The notes under the pieces: generated by a model | The model's input: the letters and a program-made list of their open reading frames with translations, nothing else | Database searches by the model: none | What the model was told of the DNA's origin: nothing | Source: Clostridia bacterium | Lineage (GTDB): Bacteria; Bacillota_A; Clostridia; Peptostreptococcales; JAAYPU01 | Direction: 5' to 3' | DNA: 7,970 nucleotides | Assembly: GCA_022360735.1 (NCBI GenBank) | Contig: JAKSCF010000703.1 | Location: 1-7,970, forward strand | Shown: piece by piece, positions 1 through 6,352 of the stretch | Layout of the letters: each line of letters opens with the position of its first letter | How positions within the stretch are numbered: the first letter of the stretch is position 1 | Program-made: the position numbers and the translations under genes

Positions 1-460
1 GTTGATGGTCTACAAATACTTCATGATTGTCAATATTAACCGTTAATCCGGGAAAATGGTAGACTTCGTTTTGCGGCATGTTAAAATTAGCCATTCTGCT
101 TCTTCTTAAATGTGCATTAATTCTAGCCATCAGCTCTCCCGGTAGAAAGGGCTTTGTAATATAGTCATCTCCGCCTACGGATAAAGCAATTATTTTGTCT
201 AATTCTTCAGATTTACAGCTTAGAAATAAAATAGAGCAATTGGTTCTTTTCCTAATTTCAAAGCATAAATCTTTACCATCAATATCAGGCAGCATAACGT
301 CTAAAATAATGAGATCAGGGTTTACCTCAGATACCATCTTTAACGCAGTTCTACCATCATAAGCGGAATAAATATCATAACCTTCTTTTTTTAGATAGGA
401 TTGAATAAGTTCATTGATTTCTTTTTCATCATCAATAATCATAATTTTTTCCTTATTCAA
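1..460 (-). CDS. OmpR/PhoB-family response regulator, partial (C-terminus beyond window)
   Basis: Reading leftward from a TTG at 460 gives 153 complete codons and no stop, so the gene runs off the left edge. The protein opens with a receiver domain. The acidic pair D10-D11 lies after strand 1 (IMIIDDE), the phospho-acceptor is D54 in LIILDVMLPDIDG, the switch serine is S81 in LFLSCKS, and the conserved lysine is K103 in DDYITKPF. The following RINAHLRR stretch is the usual linker of the OmpR/PhoB class, and the start of a winged-helix effector domain (FPGLTVNIDNHEVFVD) is visible before the edge. It is therefore a DNA-binding transcription factor controlled by Asp phosphorylation. The partner is almost certainly the kinase encoded upstream on the same strand. 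A GTG three codons earlier (469) is in frame, but it lies inside the ribosome binding site of the TTG, so TTG is preferred. The target genes are inferred to be the transporters to the right. Confidence 0.93.
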   Translation of the reverse strand, partial: MNKEKIMIIDDEKEINELIQSYLKKEGYDIYSAYDGRTALKMVSEVNPDLIILDVMLPDIDGKDLCFEIRKRTNCSILFLSCKSEELDKIIALSVGGDDYITKPFLPGELMARINAHLRRSRMANFNMPQNEVYHFPGLTVNIDNHEVFVDHQ

Positions 461-465
461 TGATA

Positions 466-472
466 CCACCTC
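466..472 (-). promoter_or_regulatory. Ribosome binding site that fixes the TTG start of the response regulator
   Basis: On the minus strand GAGGTGG lies 5 bases before TTG at 460. No ATG with a comparable site exists nearby. The first in-frame ATG is codon 7, inside receiver strand 1, and would destroy the fold. This supports a TTG start. Confidence 0.7.
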
Positions 473-485
473 ATAGCTTTTCTTT

Positions 486-500
486 TTTACAGTTTGTAAA
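486..500. repeat. Perfect inverted repeat TTTACA-GTT-TGTAAA, possible operator
   Basis: Two perfect 6-base arms (486-491 and 495-500) surround a 3-base centre. The site overlaps the predicted transcription start (about 498) of the response regulator promoter at 505-533 and lies about 26 bases before its start codon. A repressor or an autoregulating protein bound here would block the promoter. The structure is seen directly. Its role is inferred. Confidence 0.45.
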
Positions 501-504
501 GGGT

Positions 505-533
505 ATTATAATGAAGGAAATATTTTCTTCCAA
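505..533 (-). promoter_or_regulatory. Candidate sigma-A promoter of the response regulator gene
   Basis: On the minus strand a perfect -10 TATAAT (510 to 505) follows a -35 TTGGAA (533 to 528, four of six consensus bases) after a 17-base spacer. The predicted start point near 498 gives a leader of about 40 bases. If real, the regulator can be transcribed independently of the kinase gene upstream, which fits the unusually long 209-base gap between them. Confidence 0.55.
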
Positions 534-610
534 CATTATATCCATCCAAACTTCTAATAAGATATGAAAAATTGTATCATATTACCGCTGTTTTCTCTAT
601 AGCCATTTCA

Positions 611-637
611 TTTGTATAATGGAAAAAAATATACAAA
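611..637. repeat. AT-rich inverted repeat TTTGTATA / TATACAAA
   Basis: Two perfect 8-base arms (611-618 and 630-637) are separated by 11 bases containing a run of seven A. It lies about 33 bases past the kinase stop codon. On the minus strand the T run falls in the loop rather than after the stem, and the stem is all A/T except for one G-C pair. It is therefore a poor intrinsic terminator and may instead be a protein-binding site. Low certainty. Confidence 0.3.
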
Positions 638-669
638 ATCTATTCTTAGCTTTTCGACAGACTCAGATT

Positions 670-2376
670 CTATTCTTTATAAATTGGTAAAGAAAAGTTG
701 AATAGACTGCCTTTACCTAAAGTACTTTCTATCCAGATTTCGCCATGGTGTGCGGTTAAGATTTCTTTACTAATGGTTAAACCTAACCCGCTTCCCTTCC
801 CCCGCATTTTTTGATTTGTAGAGCCTTTAAAGAATCTGTCAAAGATATGAGGTAAATCCTCTTTTGATATCCCTGCACCGGTATCACTAATACCAATGAT
901 AATTTTTTCTTGTGCTTTTGCTTTTCTACATATAATAGTGATAGTGCCACCGGAAGGTGTATAATTTATAGCGTTATAGACAAGATTTGTAAAGACTTGC
1001 TCAATTCTTTCTTTATCTACAAGAATATCAAAAGCATTTTTTTCTATTTCATAATGGATATAAACCTTTAAATCTAATCCGGCATTTTTGATATCCCAAG
1101 AATGCTTTTTAATCAGATAATTTATAAAGTCTGATACATTAACCTGCATGAATTGAAATGAAAATTGTTTGGTTTCAAGTTTGGTCAGTTGAAGCAAATC
1201 TTCAATGAGATGCTGTAAGGTTAAAACTTTAGAAAAAATAACATCAATGGCATTTTTTCTTGAAGCCGAATCGCTAAAGGTGCCGTCTTTAACAGCAGAT
1301 ATATAACCTAGAATAGATGTAACAGGTGTTTTTAATTCATGAGAAATATATGACAACAAAAGCTGGCGGGCTTTTCTTGATTGTATTAAACTTTCCTCTG
1401 CTTCTTTTCTTTGTGTTATATCTCTAATAATACCTTCAATTCCGGTGCAAATAGAATACTCAATTATAGCTGAATTTCTAAACTCTACCCAAATATAGTT
1501 ACCATCCATACATTGCCACCTTAATACAGTAGAAATATTACTATTTTTTTCAGAAAACAATGATTGAGATTTGCTGCGATCTTTTGGATGGGTGATCTCA
1601 ATATGCAATTTAGGATTTTTATAAAAATCATCCGGGCTGTATCCGGTAATTTTTTTAACAGAAGGACTGATATATGAAAAACTTGGATGTGGTATTAATT
1701 TAAAATAAAAGATAATATCTGTAGCATTTTCTGCAAGAAGCTTAAATTGACTGTTTCTTACATCCAGTTCACTTTTGATTTTTTGAAGGTATATAAGAAG
1801 AATACAAAAGTTAAGAATGTTGGCCAAGATGATTTCATAAAAAAAAGTAGAACTATCGAAATGATAAGCCTGATAATAAGGAAAATATATCTTACTTATC
1901 CCCCAGAGAGAAAAAATAACAATGGTTAAAATTTTTTCCAGCCTATCTATATTCCAATTTTTCCAGAGGATATAGCATAGTACAATTGACAAAACAGCTT
2001 GATAAATCGAAATGGGAAATAATATTAAAGTGATATCAAAGCCATAAACAATAGCGATAACACACCAGATGATCTGATAAAGGGAATACTTCAGCCAATG
2101 GTTAGGAACCCGTATATTCATGAAAGAGTAGATCCCAAAAAGGAGGAAAACAATATTAAACAAATCCAGTACTTTTCTTATAGCGAGTAATATGGTCATA
2201 TCCGTGTTTTTAAGAAAAAATAAAACAAATAAAAGACTAACAGAATAAGTAACCCAGCTAAGTGTCCAGTAGCTGATATACTTCTCTTGATTTCTCAAAA
2301 AAATAAAAAAATACACGACAGAGATTAGCATTGTGAGAATAACTAAAATCAATAACGAGGGAGAAGAATACTGCAT
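670..2376 (-). CDS. Membrane-bound PAS-domain sensor histidine kinase
   Basis: 568 residues. The first 200 residues hold about seven hydrophobic spans (roughly 7-27, 36-55, 69-89, 96-113, 115-138, 149-169 and 178-199) with short loops, so there is no large external sensor domain. I do not recognise this membrane module by name. A PAS domain follows (about 211-325, ending GIIRDITQRKEAEESL). Next is the HisKA dimerisation helix with H346 in SYISHELKTP as the phosphorylated histidine, then the HATPase domain. Its N box includes N464 and N468, the G1 box is DTGAGI (498-503), the F box FDRF (512-515) and the G2 box GKGSGLGL (526-533). All catalytic boxes are intact. The ATG at 2376 has AAGGGG 8 bases upstream. 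The kinase gene precedes the regulator gene, the less common order for such pairs. It is divergent from the transporter operon. Phosphotransfer to the neighbouring regulator is inferred. Confidence 0.95.
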   Translation of the reverse strand: MQYSSPSLLILVILTMLISVVYFFIFLRNQEKYISYWTLSWVTYSVSLLFVLFFLKNTDMTILLAIRKVLDLFNIVFLLFGIYSFMNIRVPNHWLKYSLYQIIWCVIAIVYGFDITLILFPISIYQAVLSIVLCYILWKNWNIDRLEKILTIVIFSLWGISKIYFPYYQAYHFDSSTFFYEIILANILNFCILLIYLQKIKSELDVRNSQFKLLAENATDIIFYFKLIPHPSFSYISPSVKKITGYSPDDFYKNPKLHIEITHPKDRSKSQSLFSEKNSNISTVLRWQCMDGNYIWVEFRNSAIIEYSICTGIEGIIRDITQRKEAEESLIQSRKARQLLLSYISHELKTPVTSILGYISAVKDGTFSDSASRKNAIDVIFSKVLTLQHLIEDLLQLTKLETKQFSFQFMQVNVSDFINYLIKKHSWDIKNAGLDLKVYIHYEIEKNAFDILVDKERIEQVFTNLVYNAINYTPSGGTITIICRKAKAQEKIIIGISDTGAGISKEDLPHIFDRFFKGSTNQKMRGKGSGLGLTISKEILTAHHGEIWIESTLGKGSLFNFSLPIYKE

Positions 2377-2450
2377 AGTGACAGCCCCTTTTTTCAGGTG
2401 ATATGTGGTATTTAGTATACAGTTATTTAAAATAAATATGTTCCAATACT

Positions 2451-2479
2451 ATTATATTTTTTTTAAGACTTACTTTAAA
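2451..2479 (-). promoter_or_regulatory. Candidate promoter of the histidine kinase gene
   Basis: On the minus strand a perfect -10 TATAAT (2456 to 2451) and a -35 TTTAAA (2479 to 2474, four of six consensus bases) are 17 bases apart. The start point would be near 2445, giving a leader of about 70 bases. The -35 box coincides with one of the TTTAAR hexamers listed separately, so a protein on those repeats could repress this promoter. Confidence 0.45.
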
Positions 2480-2510
2480 TAGAAAACCTATTATTTTAAG
2501 AAAGTTTAAG
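2462..2510. promoter_or_regulatory. Four TTTAAG/TTTAAA hexamers in phase, candidate response-regulator boxes
   Basis: TTTAAG occurs at 2462-2467, 2495-2500 and 2505-2510, and TTTAAA at 2474-2479, all in the same orientation. Start-to-start distances are 12, 21 and 10 bases, close to one or two turns of the helix. OmpR/PhoB-family regulators typically bind direct repeats at about 10-11 base spacing. The right-hand pair lies about 45-60 bases before the predicted start point of the transporter operon, where such activators usually sit. The repeats are seen directly, their binding role is inferred, and the AT-rich background lowers certainty. Confidence 0.4.
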
Positions 2511-2542
2511 TTTGCATTAAGGTTATATATAGATTCACTGGA

Positions 2543-2548
2543 TATAAT
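2543..2548 (+). promoter_or_regulatory. Candidate -10 box of the DUF3311-symporter operon (no good -35)
   Basis: A perfect TATAAT lies 113 bases before the first gene of the operon. The position 17 bases upstream (2520-2525, AGGTTA) does not match the -35 consensus, as expected of a promoter needing an activator. With a start point near 2555 the leader would be about 107 bases and would contain the palindrome at 2576-2589. A different promoter cannot be excluded. Confidence 0.4.
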
Positions 2549-2575
2549 GAGGTAACATATATGTTTCTTAATCTA

Positions 2576-2589
2576 TTAGACATGTCTAA
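2576..2589. repeat. Perfect 14-base palindrome TTAGACATGTCTAA, operator-like
   Basis: The sequence is identical to its reverse complement over all 14 bases, with no spacer. It lies between the TATAAT at 2543-2548 and the first gene of the transporter operon, about 20-35 bases after the predicted start point. That is a typical place for a repressor operator. It is not followed by a T run and is too compact for a terminator. No regulator family can be named from it. Confidence 0.5.
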
Positions 2590-2647
2590 GTGAACCCTAA
2601 TTTCTTATCACATAACTCGTTGAATTCATCAAATTAAAAGATTTTCA

Positions 2648-2654
2648 AAGGAGG
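2648..2654 (+). promoter_or_regulatory. Ribosome binding site that selects the second ATG of the DUF3311-like gene
   Basis: AAGGAGG ends only one base before the ATG at 2656, too close for initiation. It is 7 bases before the in-frame ATG at 2662, the normal distance. The start is therefore placed at 2662, shortening the protein from 81 to 79 residues. Confidence 0.75.
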
Positions 2655-2661
2655 AATGATT

Positions 2662-2901
2662 ATGAAAAAAGCTCAAAGATCAAGCACAAATAAACTTATT
2701 TGGACGTTACTGATCATTGGTTTTGCCATTATGGAGTTTCCCGGTATCTTTTTTATTAACAGAATAGAGCCTATGATTTTTGGATTGCCATTTATTTATG
2801 GCTTTATTATTATCATGTGGGCGTATATGTGTGCTGTTTTATTTTATGCATACAAAGTAAACTGGGGAAAAAACGATAATGAAAAAGGAGGGGAAGCATA
2901 A
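2662..2901 (+). CDS. Small DUF3311-like membrane protein, symporter partner
   Basis: 79 residues with two hydrophobic spans (about 11-32 and 38-66). A short charged N-terminus (MKKAQRSSTNK) precedes them and a charged tail (NWGKNDNEKGGEA) follows. The pattern of an IEP-x-x-FGLPF-x-Y turn leading into a Trp-containing second span resembles the DUF3311 family of short proteins encoded directly before SSS-family symporters. A comparable arrangement is the small membrane protein YhdT before the pantothenate symporter PanF in E. coli. Its stop codon overlaps the next gene's start by one base (TAATG), so translation is probably coupled and the two products are probably made in step. Its molecular role is not established. 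An accessory or stabilising subunit of the transporter is the likeliest guess. The family assignment rests on context and pattern, not on a search. Confidence 0.8.
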   Translation: MKKAQRSSTNKLIWTLLIIGFAIMEFPGIFFINRIEPMIFGLPFIYGFIIIMWAYMCAVLFYAYKVNWGKNDNEKGGEA

Positions 2902-4379
2902 TGAGTCAAAATATTAGCGCAGTTCTAATACTGGGTTTATTCATGATTATACCGCTTGTTATGGGAGCGGTAGCAGGCAAAAAATCCCTTCCAACAACAG
3001 AGGACTTCTTTGTACAAGGAAGAGGAATGGGTTCCGTAGCAGTATTTTTTACAGTTGCAGCAACTTGGTGGAGTTCCTTTGCTTTTTTAGGGTCTAATGC
3101 TTATTTTTATACAAGAGGTCCTGTATATTGGACAGCTATAGCATGGAATATTTTATTTGGTATTTTGTATTATGTGGTAGGAAAGCCTGTTTGGTACTAC
3201 GGAAAGGCCAATAATTACATCACACCTAAAGATTTTTTTACCCATCAATACGGGTCAGAAACCTTAGGAAATATTATCGCATTAATTATGCTGATTTTTA
3301 CTTTGCCATATCTTCAAATTCAATTAACAGGCGGCGCCTACTTAATTGAAGTGGCATCTGGCGGTTTGATTCCTTGGAAGATAGGTGGATTATTATTTTA
3401 TGTTGTTATTATCATATATGTCTGGTCAGGTGGACTCAGAGCCGTTGCTTGGACAGATATATTCTACGGTGTTTTATTATTCTTCGGAATGGTGTTCGCA
3501 GGATTCTTTATTGCAGGCAAGGTAGGTGGGGTATCCGCTGTATTTGAAACTTTAAAGCAAACTATGCCGGAAACGTTGACTCTTCCAGGGCCCAGAGGCA
3601 TAGACAGTGAAATGATGTGGATATCCATGTTTCTTATGACGCCTATTGGGGCATTTATGGGGCCTCAGCTTTGGACACGTATGTATGCGGTAAAATCACC
3701 AAAGCTCTTTAATTTAATGCCTTTCTTGCTGGGCTTTGCTGCCATTGCTTATATAGGCTCTATGCTTGTAGGGACAACAGGAATGATTTTAGAGCCGGGG
3801 CTGGAGCGAGCGGACACAGTATTACCGGTTATGTTATTCAAATATGCGCCTTTTGCATTAGCATCTATGATCATTGCATGTGGTGCAGCAGCAGCCATGT
3901 CAACGGCCAACTCACAAATTCACGCTATGTCCGCAGGATATACTTGTGACTTTCATAAGAAATACATTAACCCGGATATAAAAGAAGAAAAATTGGTTTG
4001 GGTTGGGCGCTGGGCCATATTAATATTCGCAGCGGTTGCTTATGTTATGTCTGTTTTTATTCCGGGACTATTGGTTACCATAGGAATGGTAGCTTTGAGC
4101 GGGACAGCCCAAGTATTTATTCCAACTGTGGGGGCACTGTTCTGGAGACGCGCTAATGCACCAGGTGCTATACTGGCAACACTATCCGGTGTATTTGTGC
4201 TATGCCTCATCACCTTCGTACCATCCATTAAAGCACCTTTTGGTATGCATGCAGGATTGGCAGCATTTATTGTGAATGCTGTGGTATTTATAATAGTATG
4301 TCTTGTGACAGCACCTAGAGATGAAGCATTAATGGAAGAACTGGACAATCAAAAAGAAGCATACTATAGTGCTTATTAA
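2901..4379 (+). CDS. Sodium:solute symporter (SSS family), copy 1
   Basis: 492 residues, almost wholly hydrophobic, with about 13 expected membrane spans, the usual size for this family of Na+-coupled uptake transporters (PutP, PanF and SGLT relatives). Visible hallmarks are the ATWWSSFAFLGSNAYFY first-span region (54-70), the family signature around GGLRAVAWTDIFYG (177-190), and AMSTANSQIHAMSA (332-345). In the last, S334 and T335 match the Ser/Thr pair in span 8 that helps form the Na2 sodium site in PutP. The C-terminus ends in a polar tail of about 22 residues (APRDEALMEE and onward). AAGGAGG lies well placed before the ATG inside the end of the upstream gene. A terminator follows within 60 bases, so this and the small upstream gene form a two-gene operon. 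The substrate cannot be deduced. An organic anion, amino acid derivative or amide is plausible given the adjacent hydrolase. Confidence 0.95.
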   Translation: MSQNISAVLILGLFMIIPLVMGAVAGKKSLPTTEDFFVQGRGMGSVAVFFTVAATWWSSFAFLGSNAYFYTRGPVYWTAIAWNILFGILYYVVGKPVWYYGKANNYITPKDFFTHQYGSETLGNIIALIMLIFTLPYLQIQLTGGAYLIEVASGGLIPWKIGGLLFYVVIIIYVWSGGLRAVAWTDIFYGVLLFFGMVFAGFFIAGKVGGVSAVFETLKQTMPETLTLPGPRGIDSEMMWISMFLMTPIGAFMGPQLWTRMYAVKSPKLFNLMPFLLGFAAIAYIGSMLVGTTGMILEPGLERADTVLPVMLFKYAPFALASMIIACGAAAAMSTANSQIHAMSAGYTCDFHKKYINPDIKEEKLVWVGRWAILIFAAVAYVMSVFIPGLLVTIGMVALSGTAQVFIPTVGALFWRRANAPGAILATLSGVFVLCLITFVPSIKAPFGMHAGLAAFIVNAVVFIIVCLVTAPRDEALMEELDNQKEAYYSAY

Positions 4380-4406
4380 AGCATTCAATTTATAGTTATA
4401 AGCAGT

Positions 4407-4436
4407 GAAGAAAGCTCCAATTGGGGCTTTCTTCTT
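4407..4436 (+). terminator. Intrinsic terminator after symporter 1
   Basis: A 12-base-pair stem (4407-4418 with 4423-4434, one G-U pair) closes a 4-base AATT loop, 27 bases past the stop codon. The right arm is pyrimidine-rich (GCTTTCTTC) and is followed by only two more T, so the U tail is short. Some read-through into the amidohydrolase gene is possible. Confidence 0.75.
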
Positions 4437-4523
4437 GACAAAATGAACATAAGGCAAAGTTTTTCAAATTAAAACATAATCAAAAAAATTATAAGATGAA
4501 TTGATTATATAAAAGGAGGAGAA

Positions 4524-6128
4524 ATGTGTATATATGGAGACATAGTGTTTATCAATGGAAATGTTATAACGGTAAATCAAAATAATGAAATTTTTGAAGC
4601 TGCAGCCATTAAAGAAGATAAGATCATTTTTGTAGGAAGTAATAAGGAAGCTGAAACATATATAGGTGAAAAGACGAAAACCATAGATCTAAAGGGCAGA
4701 AGTCTACTTCCGGGGTTTATTGATTCACACGTTCATATGGCTGTTTATGGCATGAATGCATTGGGAATTGACTGTCGATATCCTGGGATTAAATCCATTG
4801 AAGATATAAAAAACCTCATAAAGGAAGCATCAAAAAAAATACCCAAAGGAGAATGGATTCGGTGCTGGGGATACGATCATTCAAAATTAAAGGAAAATAG
4901 ACATCCCACAAGATGGGATTTAGATGAAGCAGCACCTAATCATCCGGTAATATTGACGAGAACTTGTGCGCATATTTCTACGCACAATAGCAAAAGTTTA
5001 AAACTAGCAGGTATTGATGAAAATTCGGATAGTCCACCCGGAGGAGAGATAGAAAAAAAAGACGGTATGCCTACAGGTGTCATGAAAGAAAATGCTCATA
5101 TGAATATGTTGAAAGTCAGTCAATTTTCTAAAGAAGAGCTGATCAAAGGATTAAAACGGGCTAATGATGACTTTATAAAACAAGGGATCACTTCATTGCA
5201 TGATGCAGGCGGATATAGTGCTGTACAAATGGCTGCCATGCAGGAAGCCGTTGAAGAGAAGATTGTGAACATTAGAATCTATTCTATTATATTTTCTTTC
5301 GTGGAAAATATAAACTTTATCAAAGACTATGTAAAGATAGGGCTTCATACCAATTTCGGGAATGAAAAGTTGAAGCTTGGGCCTATAAAAATAATGACAG
5401 ATGGCAGCAGCAGCGGTCCTACTGCAGCAACTAATGAGCCATATTCAAACGGTTCCGGAAGCAGAGGCATCATGTGCATGACAAAAGAAGATATAGAAGA
5501 CCATATTTTGGAGGCACATGTTGCAGGGTATCAGGTCACAGCCCATGCAGTAGGGGATAGGGCTATTGAGCAAGTGATTGGTGCCATTGAAAAAGCTTTA
5601 AAAGTTATGCCTAAGAAAAATCATAGACATAGAATTGAGCATTGTGCTATTGTAAATGAGAAAATTATATCTAAAATAAAACAATTAGGCATTATACCCA
5701 TTCCACAACCCACCTTTTTATTTGAATTTGGAGATGGGTATATGGTGAATTATGGGGAAAATAGAGTAAACAAAATGTTCCCATGTAAAACTTTTATCCA
5801 AAATAACATTATCTGTGCCGGAAGCTCTGATTGTCCAATTACCTTTATAAATCCGTTGTTGGGTATTCATATGGCTGTGAATAGAATCACACAAACCGGC
5901 CAAAAGATTAGTCAAGAAGAGAAGATATCGGTAGAGGAAGCCATTAAGATGTATACTTATAATGGAGCATATGCAAGTTTTGAAGAAAATATAAAAGGAA
6001 GCTTAGAGGTTGGTAAACTAGCTGACCTTGTAATATTATCAGAAAATATACTAGAATGTAGTGCAGAAAAAATAAAAGAAATTGAAGTAGATATGACAAT
6101 AATAGGAGGAAAAATATTAACGCAATAG
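4524..6128 (+). CDS. YtcJ-type metal-dependent amidohydrolase (Amidohydro_3)
   Basis: 534 residues with no signal peptide, so cytoplasmic. It has the layout of the Amidohydro_3 branch of the amidohydrolase superfamily: an N-terminal beta segment (GDIVFINGNVITVN), then a TIM barrel with H69 and H71 in the metal motif GFIDSHVHMA. Next come K289 in KIMTDGSSSGP, H341 in TAHAVGDRA, H373 in HRIEHCAI and D436 in GSSDCPI, the presumed catalytic aspartate. It closes with the C-terminal beta segment (KGSLEVGKLADLVIL). All expected metal ligands are present and the length is normal for the group. Related enzymes include the N-substituted formamide deformylase NfdA, but most family members have no known substrate, so only hydrolysis of an amide-like or similar bond can be stated. 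The ATG has AAGGAGG 4 bases upstream. No convincing promoter is visible in the 144-base gap before it (a TTGACA at 4435-4440 lacks a -10), so read-through from the symporter operon may contribute. Position between two symporters suggests it acts on their cargo. Confidence 0.93.
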   Translation: MCIYGDIVFINGNVITVNQNNEIFEAAAIKEDKIIFVGSNKEAETYIGEKTKTIDLKGRSLLPGFIDSHVHMAVYGMNALGIDCRYPGIKSIEDIKNLIKEASKKIPKGEWIRCWGYDHSKLKENRHPTRWDLDEAAPNHPVILTRTCAHISTHNSKSLKLAGIDENSDSPPGGEIEKKDGMPTGVMKENAHMNMLKVSQFSKEELIKGLKRANDDFIKQGITSLHDAGGYSAVQMAAMQEAVEEKIVNIRIYSIIFSFVENINFIKDYVKIGLHTNFGNEKLKLGPIKIMTDGSSSGPTAATNEPYSNGSGSRGIMCMTKEDIEDHILEAHVAGYQVTAHAVGDRAIEQVIGAIEKALKVMPKKNHRHRIEHCAIVNEKIISKIKQLGIIPIPQPTFLFEFGDGYMVNYGENRVNKMFPCKTFIQNNIICAGSSDCPITFINPLLGIHMAVNRITQTGQKISQEEKISVEEAIKMYTYNGAYASFEENIKGSLEVGKLADLVILSENILECSAEKIKEIEVDMTIIGGKILTQ

Positions 6129-6181
6129 TGATCAACAATTTATGAAACCAATATATAATAAATACTTTTCGTTTTAAAGAG

Positions 6182-6213
6182 CTGGGTAAATCCATTTGAT
6201 TTCTCAGTTTTTT
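6182..6213 (+). terminator. Intrinsic terminator after the amidohydrolase
   Basis: The two-part stem is CTGGG (6182-6186) with CTCAG (6203-6207, one G-U pair) and AAATC (6188-6192) with GATTT (6198-6202), around one bulged T and a 5-base loop. Six T follow directly (6208-6213). It lies 53 bases past the stop codon, so symporter 2 probably has its own promoter. A TATAAT at 6260-6265 is the best -10 candidate but has only a weak -35 (TTTTAA at 6237-6242). Confidence 0.75.
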
Positions 6214-6352
6214 ATTATGCTTTGTTGAATATTTACTTTTAATCAAGTCTAAAAGTAGATATAATATCATTATCTCAAATGCATTTCAGAACATCAAAAT
6301 AACATTTTCTTATGATTGATTCACATAAAGAATTTCACTAAGGAGAAAGTTA

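Noticed and set aside
611..637. TTTGTATA/TATACAAA inverted repeat as the terminator of the kinase gene.
   Set aside because: The stem is almost purely A/T, and the T run is in the loop instead of after the stem on the minus strand.
2656..2661. Upstream ATG giving an 81-residue DUF3311-like protein.
   Set aside because: The Shine-Dalgarno sequence ends one base before it, too close for initiation. The ATG at 2662 has normal spacing.
4435..4440. TTGACA after terminator 1 as a -35 box for the amidohydrolase.
   Set aside because: No -10-like hexamer lies 16-18 bases downstream (4458-4463 reads AGTTTT), and it abuts the terminator stem.
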